Shown: positions 41,898 through 51,624, counted from the first letter of the stretch. The stretch: DNA of 64,000 nucleotides from Solimonas fluminis (GCF_002930645.1 NZ_PSNW01000001.1:612600-676599); one strand, 5' to 3'. The notes: a model not told the origin generated them from the letters alone. Translations and numbers: made by a program.

Positions 41898-42881
41898 CTA
41901 GAGCCCGATCCCGGACACCCGGTCCAGGCACCAGTAGGCCGCCAGGGCGCCGATGAGGTACACCGGCAGCAGGCGCGGCAAGGGTCCCTGGGCGACCACC
42001 GGCAGGCGCCGCCAGGCCAGCCCAAGAACCAGCAGGACGACCACCAGCAGGACCTGCCCCAGCTCGATGCCGAGGTTGAAGGCGAACAGGGCCAGCGGAA
42101 TCTCGCCCTGCGGCAACCCCACCTCGGACAGCGCCCCGGCGAAGCCCAGGCCGTGCAGCAGTCCGAAGCTCGCCGCCATCAGGGCCGGACGGCGGGCCAG
42201 CAGGGTCGGCGGGCGATCCGCCGGGCGAGCCAGCTCGCAGGCCAGCAGCAGGATGCTCAGGGCAATGCCCAGCTCGGTCAGGCCGGGGTCCACGTGGACG
42301 AAGCCCAGCACCGCCAGCCCCAGCGTGATGCTGTGCCCCAGCGTGAACGCGGTGACGGTGACCAGCAACGGCTTCAGGCGCCGCACCAGCAGCACCAGCG
42401 CGGTCACGAACAGCACATGATCGAACCCGAACAGCAGGTGTTCCATGCCCAGGTGCAGGTAGGCCGGAAAGACCGCCGGCACGGCCTCCGGCGGCGGCAC
42501 GGTGTAGCCCGGCCGCGTGGCGTCGAGCAGGGTCTTGGCCACCGAGCCGTCGGCACGCTCGACGCGCAGGATGACGTTGATGCCGGCGCGATCGAGTTGC
42601 GGCACCGACAGGCTGCGGCCGGTCAGCCCGCCGGGGCAGCGGACGGTCCACCGCGCGGTATAGGCGCCGCGGTCGTCGCGCTCGATGCGCGGCTCCTCCA
42701 GGCGCGCGCAGTCGGCCGGAAGCTGAGGTTCCACGCCCACCGCCTGCAGGATCGAGGCGCGCCACAGCAGCTCGACGCGGCCATCGCCGGCCTCGCGCAG
42801 CTGCAGCAGTGCCGGCGCCAGCGGGTGGGCCTGCGCCAGCCCGCAGCACAGCCACAGCAGCACGGCGAGCGCGCGCCTCAT
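41898..42881 (-). CDS. HupE/UreJ-2 family membrane protein
   Basis: 327-residue protein. It has a signal peptide (to about residue 18), a periplasmic domain (about 20-140, with a Cys pair) and six or seven membrane helices. The helices carry the family motifs YLHLGMEHLLFGFDHVLFV, TAFTLGHSITLG, FGLLHGLGFAGAL and FNLGIELGQ, whose His, Asp and Glu residues suggest a metal-transport or metal-binding membrane site. HupE/UreJ relatives import nickel or cobalt; this branch has the extra exported domain and no proven substrate. It overlaps the PpiC-type gene by 4 nt. Confidence 0.88.
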   Translation of the reverse strand: MRRALAVLLWLCCGLAQAHPLAPALLQLREAGDGRVELLWRASILQAVGVEPQLPADCARLEEPRIERDDRGAYTARWTVRCPGGLTGRSLSVPQLDRAGINVILRVERADGSVAKTLLDATRPGYTVPPPEAVPAVFPAYLHLGMEHLLFGFDHVLFVTALVLLVRRLKPLLVTVTAFTLGHSITLGLAVLGFVHVDPGLTELGIALSILLLACELARPADRPPTLLARRPALMAASFGLLHGLGFAGALSEVGLPQGEIPLALFAFNLGIELGQVLLVVVLLVLGLAWRRLPVVAQGPLPRLLPVYLIGALAAYWCLDRVSGIGL

Positions 42882-43801
42882 GATGCGACCGGCTCGATGC
42901 CGGACTCCGCGTCGATGCGATAACGCTGCAGCAGCCTCGCCCGGGCTTCGGCGAGCTGCCGGGCCTGGCGCTCCGCCAGCAGGGCATAGGCCGCCTGGCG
43001 GCGGACCGCAGCGAAGTCCGGCGCGGCTCCCGCCTCGCGTGCCTGCAGGCGCAGCAAGTGCAGGCCGTACGGGGAGGCCACCGGTCCGGTCCACTCGCCG
43101 GGGGCCGCAGCAGCCACCGCCGCGGCCAGCGGCCGGCCGAGCTGGCGCGCGATCTCCTCCTGCGTCAGCGCGCGGAACTGCGCTCCGAGCAGGAAGGCGT
43201 CGCCGCCGGGCGCCGCTCCCGCACGCAGGGCGGCCAGTTGGCGCTGCGCCTCGCCGGGCGGGCGCCTGGCATCCAGGAACACCTGCTCGAAGCTGTAGCG
43301 CTCCGGGGCGCCGTAGCGCTCCGGGTGCGCGGCGACGTAGTCGCGCAGTTCGCCCTCGCTGGGCGCGGCCTCCGCCAGCAGCCGCTGCTCCATCGCCTGG
43401 ATCAGGCGGCGACGCGCCACCAGGTCGCTCTGGCGCATCTCCAGGGCCTCGGCCTCGCGCAGCAGCGCGGCATCGTCGAGCTTCGACTCCGGGTAGGCGA
43501 AGCGCAGGTTCATCAGCAGGCGCCGCTGCGCCACCGGATCGCGCTGGTCCAGCCCCAGGCGCAGCGCCTCGCGCAGCAGGGCCTCGTCCTCCAGCCAGCG
43601 GCGGTAGCTGGCCTGCAGCTGCGCCGCATCCGGCGCACGCCCGGTGTCGCGGCGCCAGTCCTGGCGCAGCCGCTCGATGTCGGCGGCGCTGACGCGGATG
43701 GGTTCGGTGGGCGGCGGCACCCAGGCCTGGGCCAGGTGCAGCAAGGCGCCAAGGAGCAGGAAGTGCAGCAGGGGCTGGCGGAAGAGGCGGGAAGCTTTCA
43801 C
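42878..43801 (-). CDS. PpiC-type peptidyl-prolyl isomerase, membrane-anchored
   Basis: 307-residue protein with an N-terminal signal anchor (residues 8-26), a helical SurA/PrsA-like part (about 30-165) and a parvulin domain (about 170-262: YSFEQVFLDARR...FRALTQEEIARQLGRPLA...VASPYGLHLLRL). It should help fold exported proteins. It lies between the DUF3604 lipoprotein (repeat in the gap) and the HupE/UreJ gene, which it overlaps. The nearest clients would be those two. Confidence 0.87.
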   Translation of the reverse strand: MKASRLFRQPLLHFLLLGALLHLAQAWVPPPTEPIRVSAADIERLRQDWRRDTGRAPDAAQLQASYRRWLEDEALLREALRLGLDQRDPVAQRRLLMNLRFAYPESKLDDAALLREAEALEMRQSDLVARRRLIQAMEQRLLAEAAPSEGELRDYVAAHPERYGAPERYSFEQVFLDARRPPGEAQRQLAALRAGAAPGGDAFLLGAQFRALTQEEIARQLGRPLAAAVAAAAPGEWTGPVASPYGLHLLRLQAREAGAAPDFAAVRRQAAYALLAERQARQLAEARARLLQRYRIDAESGIEPVAS

Positions 43802-43802
43802 G

Positions 43803-43912
43803 GACCGTTCACACCGAGTCGCGCCGCGAAGCGTCGCGTATCCAGCTGCGTGCAGTACGTGCCTCGATACGCACGCTCGCGACGCTCACGAGGCTGCTCG
43901 GCATGAACGGTC
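43803..43912. repeat. Family A inverted-repeat element, copy 2
   Basis: 110-nt element in the gap between the DUF3604 and PpiC genes. The ends are GACCGTTCACACCGAG and, inverted, GACCGTTCATGCCGAG. The inside has GTATC/GATAC and GCGTCGCG/CGCGACGC pairs. See copies at 15203 and 54291. Confidence 0.7.
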
Positions 43913-43940
43913 TGCTGATGGACTCCACTGACATCGTCGC

Positions 43941-45887
43941 TCAACGCGCCGCCCGGTACCAGATCGGCGAAGTCCAGGCCCGCTCCTGCACCGTCTTGGG
44001 GTAGTCGGCATTGCAGCAGTCGGCGAAGGCCTCGGGCACGGCGTCCGGATCGGCGCAGCTCACGCCCGCCGCCACGCACTGGCGCGTGGACCAGCGGCAG
44101 CTCGGGTTCTCCAGTACGCGGGCGTAGTAGAACGCGTTCTGCGCCGGGTCGAAGTCCGGATCCTCCCAGACGCCGCAGAGGCTGGCGTAGCCGTCGCCGG
44201 AGGTCTGGCAGGTGTCGGTGTCCACCGAGGCGCCATTGTCCTTGTTGCCGGCGATCTCGTAGACCGCTTCGCGCTTTTCGCCGTTCTCGATCCAGCCCTT
44301 GACGATCTGGATATGCTGCAGCGGCTCTACCGGTTCGCCGCCGGCCCCCGGATCGCGCAGCGCGGACACGGCGAAGCGCGGCTTCAGGCCGCTGGCCGGC
44401 TGCGCCGGCAGGTCGCCGCCCATCGGCACGCCGTTGCGGTAGCCCTCGGAGGCGAAATTGCGGCTGCCGCAGAGGCCCTCGGGGAGATTCCAGCCGCCAT
44501 AGAAGCGCACCACCGGCCGCGTACCGCTGGTGGCATAGGCTTCGCGCCGGCGCATGGCGGAGAACAGCGAGCTGCGAGTGTTCTCCTCTGCCCACAGCAC
44601 CGCCAGGCCGCCGGGGCTGTTCTCGATGCGGTCGGTGAGGCCCGGCGGCAGCTCGTCTCTCGCGCTGGCGCCGGCGCCGCCGTGGCCCGGGTAGTCCTGC
44701 TCCTGCACGCGGCCCGGCGTGCCGAGGTGCGTGTCGGAGCTGCCGACGAAGCCGTACTTGAAGGGGTTGGCGCCAATCTCCTGCTCGTAGCGCAGGCCTT
44801 CCTTCAGCGCATCGCGCAGGTAGTCGCGCTCCAGCGGCGCGCCGCTGGCGGCGGGGCTGATCTGGCTGCCGATGAAGTTGCGGTAGGGAATCAGCTCGAA
44901 GCCGCATTCCTCGTCGGACAGGCCGGCACCGGTGGTGCCCAGGCATTCCGACTGCCCCTTGTGCTGGTAGATCTCGGCCAGCGGCTCGTTGAGCTGCCGC
45001 GCCAGGGCATACTCCTCGGTGAAGTCGCGGCCACGGCGGTCCTTGCCGCGGAACATCAGGCCGCCGCTGAGGTTGGAGTTGTGCGGGATGGTCAGCACGT
45101 TGCAGCCCTGGTCGCCGCGGCACTGCTCGGCCAGCGCCTCCCACAGCAGCTCGGGCTCCGGCGTCTCCAGGTAGCTCGGCGGGATCTCCGGCACGACCTC
45201 GGTTTCGAACAGCACGTTGCGGTGCAGGTTGTTGGACAGCGGCGCACCGGTCCATTCATAGCCGACGAAGGTGGTGAAGTGGCACTCCGGGCTGCGGTCC
45301 AGGTAGGCCTCGGCGGCGAGCTGGATGTCGCGCCAGGGGGTCTTGGCGGCCTCGATGCAGCGCTCGCCGCCCAGCCCGCAGAACGGCAGGCGCGGGATGA
45401 TCTCGCCATCGCCCGAGGGCAGGCCGAACAGGCCGGGGCCGAGCAGGTTGAACACGATGAAGGCCTGCGGCGGCGCGGCGCGATAGAAGCGGCACTCCAG
45501 GGAGTTGTAGCCCTCGAGCTCGGGGTTGGTGCAGATCTCGGTCTCGCCGAACAGCTCGGCATGATCGGTGACGGCGGCAAAGTCCAGCGGGCGCGACAGC
45601 TTCGTGCTGCGCAGCGGCTGGCCCTCGGCGTTGTAGGGCTGGATGCCCAGTTCCTCGCCCTGCGCGAAGCGGTAGGCCTCGTGCGGACCGATCACGGTGC
45701 CTTGCGTGTTGGCGTCCAGCGAATACTTGGTGTGGACGTGCAGGTCGCCGAAGAAGGGCTGGCGCTGCTCGTTGTAGTGGCGGCACTTGGCGCTGGCGGG
45801 CGGCGGGTTCGCCGAACCCGTGGTCTCGTCACTGCGCCCGCAGGCACTCAAGGCCAGCAGCAGTCCCAGGCATAGCAAGCGACGCAT
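43941..45887 (-). CDS. DUF3604 lipoprotein, PHP-like metal hydrolase fold
   Basis: 648-residue lipoprotein with lipobox LSAC (Cys at about residue 18). The DUF3604 core is clear: FFGDLHVHTKYSLDA (HxH), FAAVTDHAELFGE, IPHNSN and GSSDTHLG. These resemble the metal site of PHP phosphoesterases, so a metal-dependent hydrolase anchored in a membrane is likely. The substrate is unknown. It is the first gene of a group with PpiC and HupE/UreJ, and this order is seen again in other proteobacteria from general knowledge, suggesting a functional unit. Confidence 0.85.
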   Translation of the reverse strand: MRRLLCLGLLLALSACGRSDETTGSANPPPASAKCRHYNEQRQPFFGDLHVHTKYSLDANTQGTVIGPHEAYRFAQGEELGIQPYNAEGQPLRSTKLSRPLDFAAVTDHAELFGETEICTNPELEGYNSLECRFYRAAPPQAFIVFNLLGPGLFGLPSGDGEIIPRLPFCGLGGERCIEAAKTPWRDIQLAAEAYLDRSPECHFTTFVGYEWTGAPLSNNLHRNVLFETEVVPEIPPSYLETPEPELLWEALAEQCRGDQGCNVLTIPHNSNLSGGLMFRGKDRRGRDFTEEYALARQLNEPLAEIYQHKGQSECLGTTGAGLSDEECGFELIPYRNFIGSQISPAASGAPLERDYLRDALKEGLRYEQEIGANPFKYGFVGSSDTHLGTPGRVQEQDYPGHGGAGASARDELPPGLTDRIENSPGGLAVLWAEENTRSSLFSAMRRREAYATSGTRPVVRFYGGWNLPEGLCGSRNFASEGYRNGVPMGGDLPAQPASGLKPRFAVSALRDPGAGGEPVEPLQHIQIVKGWIENGEKREAVYEIAGNKDNGASVDTDTCQTSGDGYASLCGVWEDPDFDPAQNAFYYARVLENPSCRWSTRQCVAAGVSCADPDAVPEAFADCCNADYPKTVQERAWTSPIWYRAAR

Positions 45888-45919
45888 CCTCTCTCCCCCT
45901 TCGCAATCCAAGTCCTCCT

Positions 45920-46012
45920 CCGTTCGCCCTGAGCTTGTCGAAGGGTGAACGGACCGCCCGACACCTGGCTACCTGATTCCCGCCCGTACTTCGACAGGCT
46001 CAGCACGAGCGG
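45920..46012. repeat. Family B inverted-repeat element, copy 2
   Basis: 93-nt element in the gap between the DUF3604 and SDR genes. Ends CCGTTCGCCCTGAGCTTGTC... and its inverted copy (CTTCGACAGGCTCAGCACGA...). See copy 1 at 24999. Confidence 0.8.
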
Positions 46013-46053
46013 AAATCTTAACCATCGGCGCTGGAGGAGGCGCTAGTTTTTAT

Positions 46054-46821
46054 TCATTTATCCTTATTCACCTGCGCCGCATCCAGGAAGGCCGGCCGCT
46101 CGCCGCCGCCGTGCAGCACGAGGTTGGTGCCCGAGGCGTACGAGGCCTCCGGCGAAGACAGCCAGACACAGGCGTTGCCGATGTCGGCGGGATCGGCCAG
46201 GCGCGCCATCGGCACCGTACGGGCCACCGCCGCGATGCCGGCCTCGTCGCCGTAGTGCAGGTCGGACTGCTCGGTGCGGACCATGCCCGGGCTCACCGCG
46301 ACCACGCGCACCTTGGGCGCCCACTCCACCGCCAGCGAAGCGGTGAGGCTGAGGAGGCCCGCCTTGGCGGCGCCGTAGGCCGCGGTGCCGGGCGAGGGGC
46401 GGATGGCGGAAACGCTGGCGACATTGACGATGACGCCGCCGCCGGCCTGCCCCTGCATCAGGGCATTGGCCTTCTGCGCGAAATGGAACGGCGCCAGCAG
46501 GTTCAGCGCGATGATCGACTCGTGGAATCGCGGCGAGGCCTTGTCGGCCATCGCGAAGGGCGCGCCGCCGGCATTGTTGACCAGCACGTCGAGGCGGCCG
46601 TGCTTCTCCGCGATGCCGGCGAACAGGGCGTCCACGGCCTCGCGGTTGCGCACGTCGCAGGCGACGAATTCGGCCGTGTTGCCGTTCACCTGCGGCAGCG
46701 CCCCCGGAGCCTCGCGGCCGCAGATCACCACCCGCGCCCCCGTGGCCAGGAAACGCTCGGTGATGCCGCGCCCGACGCCCTTGGCGCCCCCGGTAACCAG
46801 TACGACCCTGCCCTGCTGCAC
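46054..46821 (-). CDS. SDR-family oxidoreductase
   Basis: 255-residue SDR with VTGGAKGVGRGI, NNAGGAPFA, serine in NVASVSAIRPSPG and the Tyr/Lys pair in YGAAKAG. The end LHGGGERPAFLDA is usual in SDRs that act on short hydroxyacyl or steroid substrates. It is divergent from the lower meta-cleavage operon, so it may be regulated with it. The substrate is not shown. Confidence 0.9.
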   Translation of the reverse strand: MQQGRVVLVTGGAKGVGRGITERFLATGARVVICGREAPGALPQVNGNTAEFVACDVRNREAVDALFAGIAEKHGRLDVLVNNAGGAPFAMADKASPRFHESIIALNLLAPFHFAQKANALMQGQAGGGVIVNVASVSAIRPSPGTAAYGAAKAGLLSLTASLAVEWAPKVRVVAVSPGMVRTEQSDLHYGDEAGIAAVARTVPMARLADPADIGNACVWLSSPEASYASGTNLVLHGGGERPAFLDAAQVNKDK

Positions 46822-46931
46822 GCCCCGCTCCCGAAAAAGTCCTTTCCGGCCATCATCCTAGGCGATTGCGGGGGGCGGAGCTTTACTCCAAAAGGATGAA
46901 GCAGCGCCCGGCGCGGAGGAGGACCATTCGC

Positions 46932-47798
46932 GTGCAGAAAACCATGCCCGCCGGAAAGTCCGCTCCCATGACCAGCAAACCCGTGCCCGAGGGTCAGTAC
47001 GTCACCCTCAAGAACGGCTACCGCATCCACTACCAGGACCAGGGCCAGGGTCCGGTCGTGGTGTTCCTGCACGGCTCCGGCAACGGCGCCAGCGGCTACA
47101 GCAACTTCAAGGGCAACTACCCGGACCTGGCCCAGGCCGGCTACCGCTGCCTCGTGCCCGACCTGATCGGCTTCGGCTACTCCGACAAGCCGGCGGACGT
47201 GGAATACCCCCTGTCCTTCTTCGTGGACTGCCTCAAGCAGACCCTGGACGCCCTGGGCGTGCAGAAGGCCACGCTGGTGGGCAACTCCCTGGGCGGCGCC
47301 GTGGCGCTGGGTTTCGCGCTGGAGCACCCGGCCAGCGTCGAGAAGCTGGTGCTGATGGCACCGGGCGGCCTCAACGAGCTGCCGGACTACCTGGAAATGC
47401 CGGGCATGAAGGCCATGTTCGCGCTCTACGGTTCCGGCAAGCCGGTGACCGAGGAAGCGATGAAGGATTTCTTCATCAAGGCCTTCGTGGTGGACCCGGC
47501 CGTGGTCACCGACGACCTGGTGCACGAGCGCGCCGAGATGGCCAAGCTGCAGAACCCGCAGGTCATCAAGACGCTGAAGGTGCCGGTGATGACCGAGCGC
47601 CTGGGCGAGATCGGTTGCCCGGTGCTGACGCTCTGGGGACTCAACGAGAACATGATGCCGGACAGCGGGATCATGCGCCTGGCCAAGGGCCTCAGGCACG
47701 GCCGCATGGTGCTGGTGCCGCAGTGCGGCCACTGGGTCATGATCGAGCATCGCGGGCTGTTCAACCGCACGGTGCTGGACTTCCTGAAGCATGGCTGA
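46932..47798 (+). CDS. Meta-cleavage product hydrolase (alpha/beta hydrolase)
   Basis: 288-residue hydrolase of the C-C bond hydrolase group (MhpC/BphD/TesD-like). GTG 46932 is chosen because GGAGGAGG lies 10 nt upstream and the length matches the family. Motifs: HGSGNGASGYSNF (oxyanion region), nucleophile Ser119 in GNSLGG, Asp region in LWGLNENMMPD and His in PQCGHWVMIEH. It should cleave the ring-fission product to 2-hydroxypentadienoate and an acid. It heads the operon with the next three enzymes. The upstream ring-cleavage dioxygenase is not in this window. Confidence 0.88.
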   Translation: MQKTMPAGKSAPMTSKPVPEGQYVTLKNGYRIHYQDQGQGPVVVFLHGSGNGASGYSNFKGNYPDLAQAGYRCLVPDLIGFGYSDKPADVEYPLSFFVDCLKQTLDALGVQKATLVGNSLGGAVALGFALEHPASVEKLVLMAPGGLNELPDYLEMPGMKAMFALYGSGKPVTEEAMKDFFIKAFVVDPAVVTDDLVHERAEMAKLQNPQVIKTLKVPVMTERLGEIGCPVLTLWGLNENMMPDSGIMRLAKGLRHGRMVLVPQCGHWVMIEHRGLFNRTVLDFLKHG

Positions 47799-47820
47799 TC
47801 CGACCCACGCCCTCTCCGAG

Positions 47821-47853
47821 CCGTTCGTGCCGAGCCTGCCGAAGGGCGAGCGG
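47821..47853. repeat. Family B half-element
   Basis: A single degenerate end (CCGTTCGTGCCGAGCCTGCC...) lies between the hydrolase and hydratase genes. Its second arm is not recognisable. It appears to be a decayed copy of family B. Confidence 0.55.
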
Positions 47854-47876
47854 CCCTGAAGGCCACTGATATCCCC

Positions 47877-48674
47877 ATGAGCCTCACAGACCAAAGAATC
47901 ATTGCCCTGGGCGACGAACTGTTCGCGGCGCTGCGCTCGCGCTCCGTCCTGGAGCCGCTGACCAACCGCGAGGCCGGCATCGACATCGAGGACGCCTACC
48001 GCATCTCGCTGCGCTTCCTGTCGCGCCGCGAGGCCGAGGGCGAGCGCGTCATCGGCAAGAAGATCGGCGTGACCAGCAAGCCGGTGCAGGACATGCTCGG
48101 CGTGCACCAGCCGGACTTCGGCTTCCTCACCGACCGCATGCACGTGGCCAACGGCAGCACGGTGAGCATCGCGGGCAGCGGCCTGATCCAGCCGCGCGCC
48201 GAGGGCGAGATCGCCTTCGTCCTGAAGAAGGACCTCAAGGGCCCCGGCATCACCGAGGAGCAGGTGCTGGACGCCACCGAATACGTGGCGCCCTGCTTCG
48301 AGATCGTGGATTCCCGCATCCGCGACTGGAAGATCAAGATCCAGGACACCGTGGCCGACAATGCCTCCTGCGGCGTGTTCGTGGTGGGCGATGCCCGGAT
48401 CGACCCGCGCTCGCTGGACCTGGCCGCGGCGACCATGGAAATCCACAAGAACGGCCAGCACGTCGCCTCCGGCGTCGGCGCGGCCGTGCAGGGCCATCCG
48501 GCTACCGCGGTCGCCTGGCTGGCGAACACGCTGGGCCGCTACGGCATCCCCTTTCTGGCCGGTGAAGTCATCCTCTCCGGTTCGCTCGCGCCGCTGCTGC
48601 CGGCGTCGCCGGGCGACCGTTTCGAGATGAGCATCGCCGGCATCGGTACCGCCTCGATCGGATTCGAGGCCTGA
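47877..48674 (+). CDS. 2-oxopent-4-enoate hydratase
   Basis: 265-residue enzyme of the MhpD/DmpE/TesE family, converting 2-hydroxypenta-2,4-dienoate to 4-hydroxy-2-oxovalerate. Family features include [30 protein letters not shown] and [19 protein letters not shown], with acidic metal-ligand residues in PRAEGEIA and FEIVDSRI. It lies 13 nt before the aldehyde dehydrogenase gene. Confidence 0.93.
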   Translation: MSLTDQRIIALGDELFAALRSRSVLEPLTNREAGIDIEDAYRISLRFLSRREAEGERVIGKKIGVTSKPVQDMLGVHQPDFGFLTDRMHVANGSTVSIAGSGLIQPRAEGEIAFVLKKDLKGPGITEEQVLDATEYVAPCFEIVDSRIRDWKIKIQDTVADNASCGVFVVGDARIDPRSLDLAAATMEIHKNGQHVASGVGAAVQGHPATAVAWLANTLGRYGIPFLAGEVILSGSLAPLLPASPGDRFEMSIAGIGTASIGFEA

Positions 48675-48687
48675 TTCGGAAGACCCC

Positions 48688-49593
48688 ATGAAGAAGATCA
48701 AGTGCGCCATCATCGGTCCGGGCAACATCGGCACCGACCTGCTGTACAAGCTGAAGCGGTCGCCGGTGCTGGAGCCGGTATGGATGGTGGGCGTGGACCC
48801 GACCTCCGAGGGCCTGGCGCGTGCGCGCGAGCACGGGCTGAAGACCACCGACCAGGGCGTGGACGGCATGCTGGCCCACGTCAAGGCCGACGGCGTGCAG
48901 ATCGCCTTCGACGCCACGTCCGCCTACGTGCACAAGGACAACTCCGACAAGCTGAACAAGCTCGGCGTGATGATGATCGACCTGACGCCGGCGGCCATCG
49001 GCCCCTACTGCGTGCCGCCGATCAACCTCAAGGAGCACGCCGGCAAGCGCGAGATGAACGTCAACATGGTCACCTGCGGCGGCCAGGCCACGATCCCGAT
49101 GGTATACGCCGTCTCGCGGGTGCAGAAAGTCCGCTACGCCGAGATCATCGCCACCGTGTCCAGCAAGTCCGTGGGTCCCGGCACGCGCAAGAACATCGAC
49201 GAATTCACCCGCACCACGGCCGGCGCGGTATCCCGGATCGGCGGCGCCGACGAAGGCAAGGCCATCATCGTGATCAACCCGGCCGAGCCGCCGATGATCA
49301 TGCGCGACACCATCCACTGCCTGACCGTGGACGAGCCGAAGCAGAAGCAGATCGAGGAATCGGTGCGCGACATGGTGGCCGAGGTGCAGAAGTACGTGCC
49401 GGGCTACCGCCTGGTCAACGGCCCGGTGTTCGACGGCCACCGCGTCACCAGCTTCATGCAGGTCGAAGGCCTGGGCGACTTCCTGCCCAAGTACGCCGGC
49501 AACCTCGACATCATGACCGCCTCGGCCACCCGCACCGCCGAGATGTTCGCCGAAGAAATCCTGGCCGGGCGCCTGACGCTCGAAGCCGCCTGA
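48688..49593 (+). CDS. Acetaldehyde dehydrogenase (acylating)
   Basis: 301-residue MhpF/DmpF/TesF-type enzyme that turns acetaldehyde, or propanal, into the acyl-CoA and channels it from the aldolase. NAD site [17 protein letters not shown], catalytic Cys in [14 protein letters not shown] and the segment [19 protein letters not shown] are typical. It is followed by the aldolase gene (11 nt), its physical partner. Confidence 0.95.
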   Translation: MKKIKCAIIGPGNIGTDLLYKLKRSPVLEPVWMVGVDPTSEGLARAREHGLKTTDQGVDGMLAHVKADGVQIAFDATSAYVHKDNSDKLNKLGVMMIDLTPAAIGPYCVPPINLKEHAGKREMNVNMVTCGGQATIPMVYAVSRVQKVRYAEIIATVSSKSVGPGTRKNIDEFTRTTAGAVSRIGGADEGKAIIVINPAEPPMIMRDTIHCLTVDEPKQKQIEESVRDMVAEVQKYVPGYRLVNGPVFDGHRVTSFMQVEGLGDFLPKYAGNLDIMTASATRTAEMFAEEILAGRLTLEAA

Positions 49594-49604
49594 GGAACAG
49601 AACC

Positions 49605-50648
49605 ATGAGCCATCTCAAGGGCATCCAGATCAAGGTCCATGACATGTCGCTGCGCGACGGCATGCACCCCAAGCGTCACCAGATCACCATCGAGCAGATG
49701 AAGACCATCGCCCAGGGCCTGGACCAGGCGGGCTGTCCGCTGATCGAGGTCACCCACGGCGACGGCCTGGGCGGCGCCTCGGTGAACTACGGCTTCCCGG
49801 CCGCCACCGACGAGCAGTACCTGCGCGCGGTGATCCCGCTGATGAAGCAGGCCAAGGTATCGGCCCTGCTGCTGCCGGGCATCGGCACCGTGGACCACCT
49901 GAAGATGGCGGCCGACTGCGGCGTCACCACGATCCGCGTGGCCACCCACTGCACCGAGGCCGACGTCTCCGAGCAGCACATCAGCCTGGGCCGCAAGATG
50001 GGCCTGGACACGGTGGGCTTCCTGATGATGGCCCACATGATCGAGCCGGAGAAGCTGATCGAGCAGGCGCTGCTGATGGAAAGCTACGGCGCCAACTGCA
50101 TCTACCTGACCGACTCGGCCGGCTACATGCTGCCGGAGGACGTCACCGCCCGCATCGCTCTGGCGCGCGAGAAGCTCAAGCCGGAGACCGAGATCGGCTT
50201 CCACGGCCACCACAACCTGTCGATGGGCGTGGCCAACTCGATCGCGGCGGTGGCGGCCGGCGCGCGGCGCATCGACTGCGCCTGCGGCGGCATGGGCGCC
50301 GGCGCCGGCAACACGCCGATGGAGGTGTTCGTGGCGGTGTGCAACCGCATGGGCATCCAGACCGGGGTGGATGTGTTCAAGATCTCCGACGTGGCCGAGG
50401 ACCTGGTCACGCCGATCATGGACTTCCCGGTGCGCATCGACCGCAACTCGCTGACGCTGGGCTATGCCGGCGTGTACTCCAGCTTCCTGCTGTTCGCCCG
50501 CCGCGCCGAGGCCAAGTACGGCGTCCCGGCCCGCGAGATCCTGCTGGAGCTCGGCCGCCAGAAGATGGTCGGCGGACAGGAGGACATGATCGAGGACACC
50601 GCCATCACCATGGCCCGCGAGCGGGGCCTGCTGAAGGCTTCCGCCTGA
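49605..50648 (+). CDS. 4-hydroxy-2-oxovalerate aldolase
   Basis: 347-residue DRE-TIM metallolyase of the MhpE/DmpG family that splits 4-hydroxy-2-oxovalerate to pyruvate and acetaldehyde. The metal site [15 protein letters not shown] and the HGHHN motif are intact; length is typical. It pairs with the dehydrogenase for substrate channelling. It is followed by an SDR gene one nucleotide after its stop. Confidence 0.96.
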   Translation: MSHLKGIQIKVHDMSLRDGMHPKRHQITIEQMKTIAQGLDQAGCPLIEVTHGDGLGGASVNYGFPAATDEQYLRAVIPLMKQAKVSALLLPGIGTVDHLKMAADCGVTTIRVATHCTEADVSEQHISLGRKMGLDTVGFLMMAHMIEPEKLIEQALLMESYGANCIYLTDSAGYMLPEDVTARIALAREKLKPETEIGFHGHHNLSMGVANSIAAVAAGARRIDCACGGMGAGAGNTPMEVFVAVCNRMGIQTGVDVFKISDVAEDLVTPIMDFPVRIDRNSLTLGYAGVYSSFLLFARRAEAKYGVPAREILLELGRQKMVGGQEDMIEDTAITMARERGLLKASA

Positions 50649-50649
50649 G

Positions 50650-51624
50650 ATGGCCCTGCGCCGCTACACGGCGGCGCTGGGCCGCGCCTGCCGCCGCCTG
50701 TTCGGGGCGGCCGGCGCGCAGCCTCGTGACCTGAAGGGTCGCGTCTATCTCGTCACCGGCATCGCACCGGGCTCCATCGGCTTCGAAACCGCCCGGGCGC
50801 TGGCCGCCTGGGGCGCGACCGTGCTCGTCACCACGCGCAGCCAGCCGGATGCCGCGGCACAGGCGTTGCGCGCGGCGCTCCCGCCGGGCAGCGGCACGGT
50901 GGAGCCGCTCGCGCTGGACCTGGCGTATGCCAGCTCGGTGGACCGGCTGGCGGACTTCGTCATCGCCTATGGCCGCCTCGACGGCCTGATCAACAACGCC
51001 GGCATCCACCTGGACCTGCTGTCGCAATGGAAGGAGCCGAAGCTGGTGGACGGCCACGAGATCCACTGGCGCACGAACTACCTCGGCACGATGCAGCTGA
51101 CCTTGCGCCTGCTGCCGCTGCTGCTGCGCACGGCCGCCACGCAAGGCGAGGCCCGCGTGGTCAACGTGGTGTCGATGCTGCATGCGCGCGGCAGCAATGC
51201 CGGCCTGTTCGGCGGCGGTCCCGCCTACAACTCCTGGGTGGCCTACGGCAATTCCAAGCTGGCCCTGGTGCATGCGACGCAGGAACTGCAGCGGCGCTAC
51301 GGCCCGCAGGGCCTCAAGGCCTTCAGCCTGCACCCGGGTGCGGTGTTCACCAACATCGCCGACAAGGGCTTGAGCGGCAATCCGCTGCTGGAGGCGGTGC
51401 GGCGCTTCTTTGCGCCGATGGAAGCGATCTTCCTGCTGACACCGGAGGAAGGTGCGCAGACCACGCTGGTCTGCGCCACCGCGCCGGAGGCCGTGGGGGG
51501 CGCCTACTACCGCAGCTGCCGCGTGGCACGGGCCAGCGCCGACAGCCACGACGCCGCGGTCTCGCGGCGGCTATGGGACGAGACCCGCGCCCGGCTGGCG
51601 CCTCAGGAACAGCCCTCCACGTAA
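50650..51624 (+). CDS. SDR-family oxidoreductase, retinol-dehydrogenase-like
   Basis: 324-residue SDR of the longer retinol-dehydrogenase type. Motifs: VTGIAPGSIGFETARALA (altered cofactor loop), INNAGIHLD, serine in VNVVSMLHARG and Tyr/Lys in WVAYGNSKLALV. A short cationic N-terminus may bind the membrane. It begins 1 nt after the aldolase stop, so it is part of the meta-cleavage operon. It may supply the alcohol or ketone step of the same substrate. Its tail overlaps the convergent lipoprotein gene by 22 nt. Confidence 0.87.
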   Translation: MALRRYTAALGRACRRLFGAAGAQPRDLKGRVYLVTGIAPGSIGFETARALAAWGATVLVTTRSQPDAAAQALRAALPPGSGTVEPLALDLAYASSVDRLADFVIAYGRLDGLINNAGIHLDLLSQWKEPKLVDGHEIHWRTNYLGTMQLTLRLLPLLLRTAATQGEARVVNVVSMLHARGSNAGLFGGGPAYNSWVAYGNSKLALVHATQELQRRYGPQGLKAFSLHPGAVFTNIADKGLSGNPLLEAVRRFFAPMEAIFLLTPEEGAQTTLVCATAPEAVGGAYYRSCRVARASADSHDAAVSRRLWDETRARLAPQEQPST

